From Desertivirga xinjiangensis (GTDB lineage: Bacteria; Bacteroidota; Bacteroidia; Sphingobacteriales; Sphingobacteriaceae): a stretch of DNA of 64,000 nucleotides. The notes beneath the pieces are model-generated. The model ran no database searches. It saw only the letters and a program-made list of their open reading frames with translations, and was not told where the DNA came from. The position numbers and the translations under genes were made by a program. The stretch spans positions 434,001 through 498,000 of the forward strand of contig NZ_JAFMZP010000002.1 of NCBI RefSeq assembly GCF_024436435.1, in the 5' to 3' direction. Position 1 is the stretch's first letter. Each line of letters starts with the position of its first letter. Below are positions 63,797 through 64,000 of this stretch, piece by piece.

Positions 63797-64000
63797 TCAG
63801 GATTGTAGGAAACGTTTATAGCAATCCTGTTTGTAATTTCGGCCAATCGGTAGTTCTTTTCCCGCTATCTTAACATAGTTTGGGTGAAAGGATTCTATAT
63901 TATCCAGCGAAACAATAAAAGACCTGTGAATACGGATGAAGTCTTTGCTTGGAAGCAGTTTTTCAACCACGCTAATTTTGTATTTAGTCGTCAGCACCCG
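63797..64000 (-). CDS. LytTR DNA-binding domain, C-terminal part of a response regulator
   Basis: The frame is open to the window edge, so only the last ~68 residues are seen. KLLPSKDFIRIHRSFIVSLD, then the YVKIAGKELPIGRNYKQDCY end, is the standard LytTR domain C-terminus. In Bacteroidetes such domains usually follow a receiver domain in a LytR/AlgR-type regulator. The 220 bases between its stop and the AraC gene show no gene. Confidence 0.88.
   Translation of the reverse strand, partial: RVLTTKYKISVVEKLLPSKDFIRIHRSFIVSLDNIESFHPNYVKIAGKELPIGRNYKQDCYKRFLQS

Overview
The window looks like a chromosomal segment of a Bacteroidota bacterium, most likely Sphingobacteriaceae (Pedobacter-like). The evidence is SusC/SusD pairs, a FecI/FecR/STN-receptor relay, a type IX secretion sorting domain, Bacteroidetes promoter boxes (TAnnTTTG) and many LxxC lipoproteins. 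All calls come from reading the sequence and its translations; no database search was run. No rRNA, tRNA or CRISPR array was seen.

Layout. 1-2.3 kb: the end of a GC-rich susC and a complete susD, closed by a terminator. 2.3-7.8 kb: small hypothetical genes, one with an internal duplication; a GRDP-type membrane protein; an ArsR/SRPBCC/DHFR-like operon whose promoter is covered by two operator palindromes; and a remnant of a mobile-element lysis cassette. 7.9-18.4 kb: a 2391-residue secreted FG-GAP/IPT/NHL protein coupled to a lipoprotein gene, a PhzF-type isomerase and a secreted protein. 18.6-34.5 kb is a decayed accessory island. It holds an AHH-nuclease polymorphic toxin with its immunity gene, two further broken toxin/immunity copies, an intact HepT/MntA module, an intact VapBC-type module, a HigA antitoxin whose HigB toxin has been destroyed, three copies of a TonB-plug gene (one intact), and fragments of iclR, yiaA and DUF2339 genes. 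At its right edge lies an Arr-type rifampin ADP-ribosyltransferase.

34.7-50.9 kb is a colinear polysaccharide-utilisation-type locus: ECF sigma, FecR anti-sigma, STN-SusC, SusD, an unclassified glycosidase-like lipoprotein, a nucleoside hydrolase, a GH106-like protein, ribokinase and a GRP-family sugar permease. This gene content matches the ribose-utilisation (rus) systems described in Bacteroides thetaiotaomicron, so the locus probably frees ribose from nucleosides or ribosylated glycans, imports it and phosphorylates it. The 5' leader of its susC is duplicated in tandem. Both copies keep paired TAACCAA boxes, a six-codon mini-ORF (MKIRPT) with synonymous differences, and a hairpin with a compensatory base-pair change. 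This is the best candidate here for an undescribed regulatory element.

51-64 kb: lipoproteins, a multiply frameshifted epimerase, a truncated IS110 element whose upstream end could hold bridge-RNA structure, aldo/keto reductase plus AraC regulator, a second DHFR-like protein, an SGNH-like lipoprotein, a PAS histidine kinase, a cheB fragment, an AraC/cupin/YceI cluster and the end of a LytTR regulator. The pattern overall is a stable catabolic locus next to a region repeatedly rearranged by short-homology recombination and homopolymer frameshifts.
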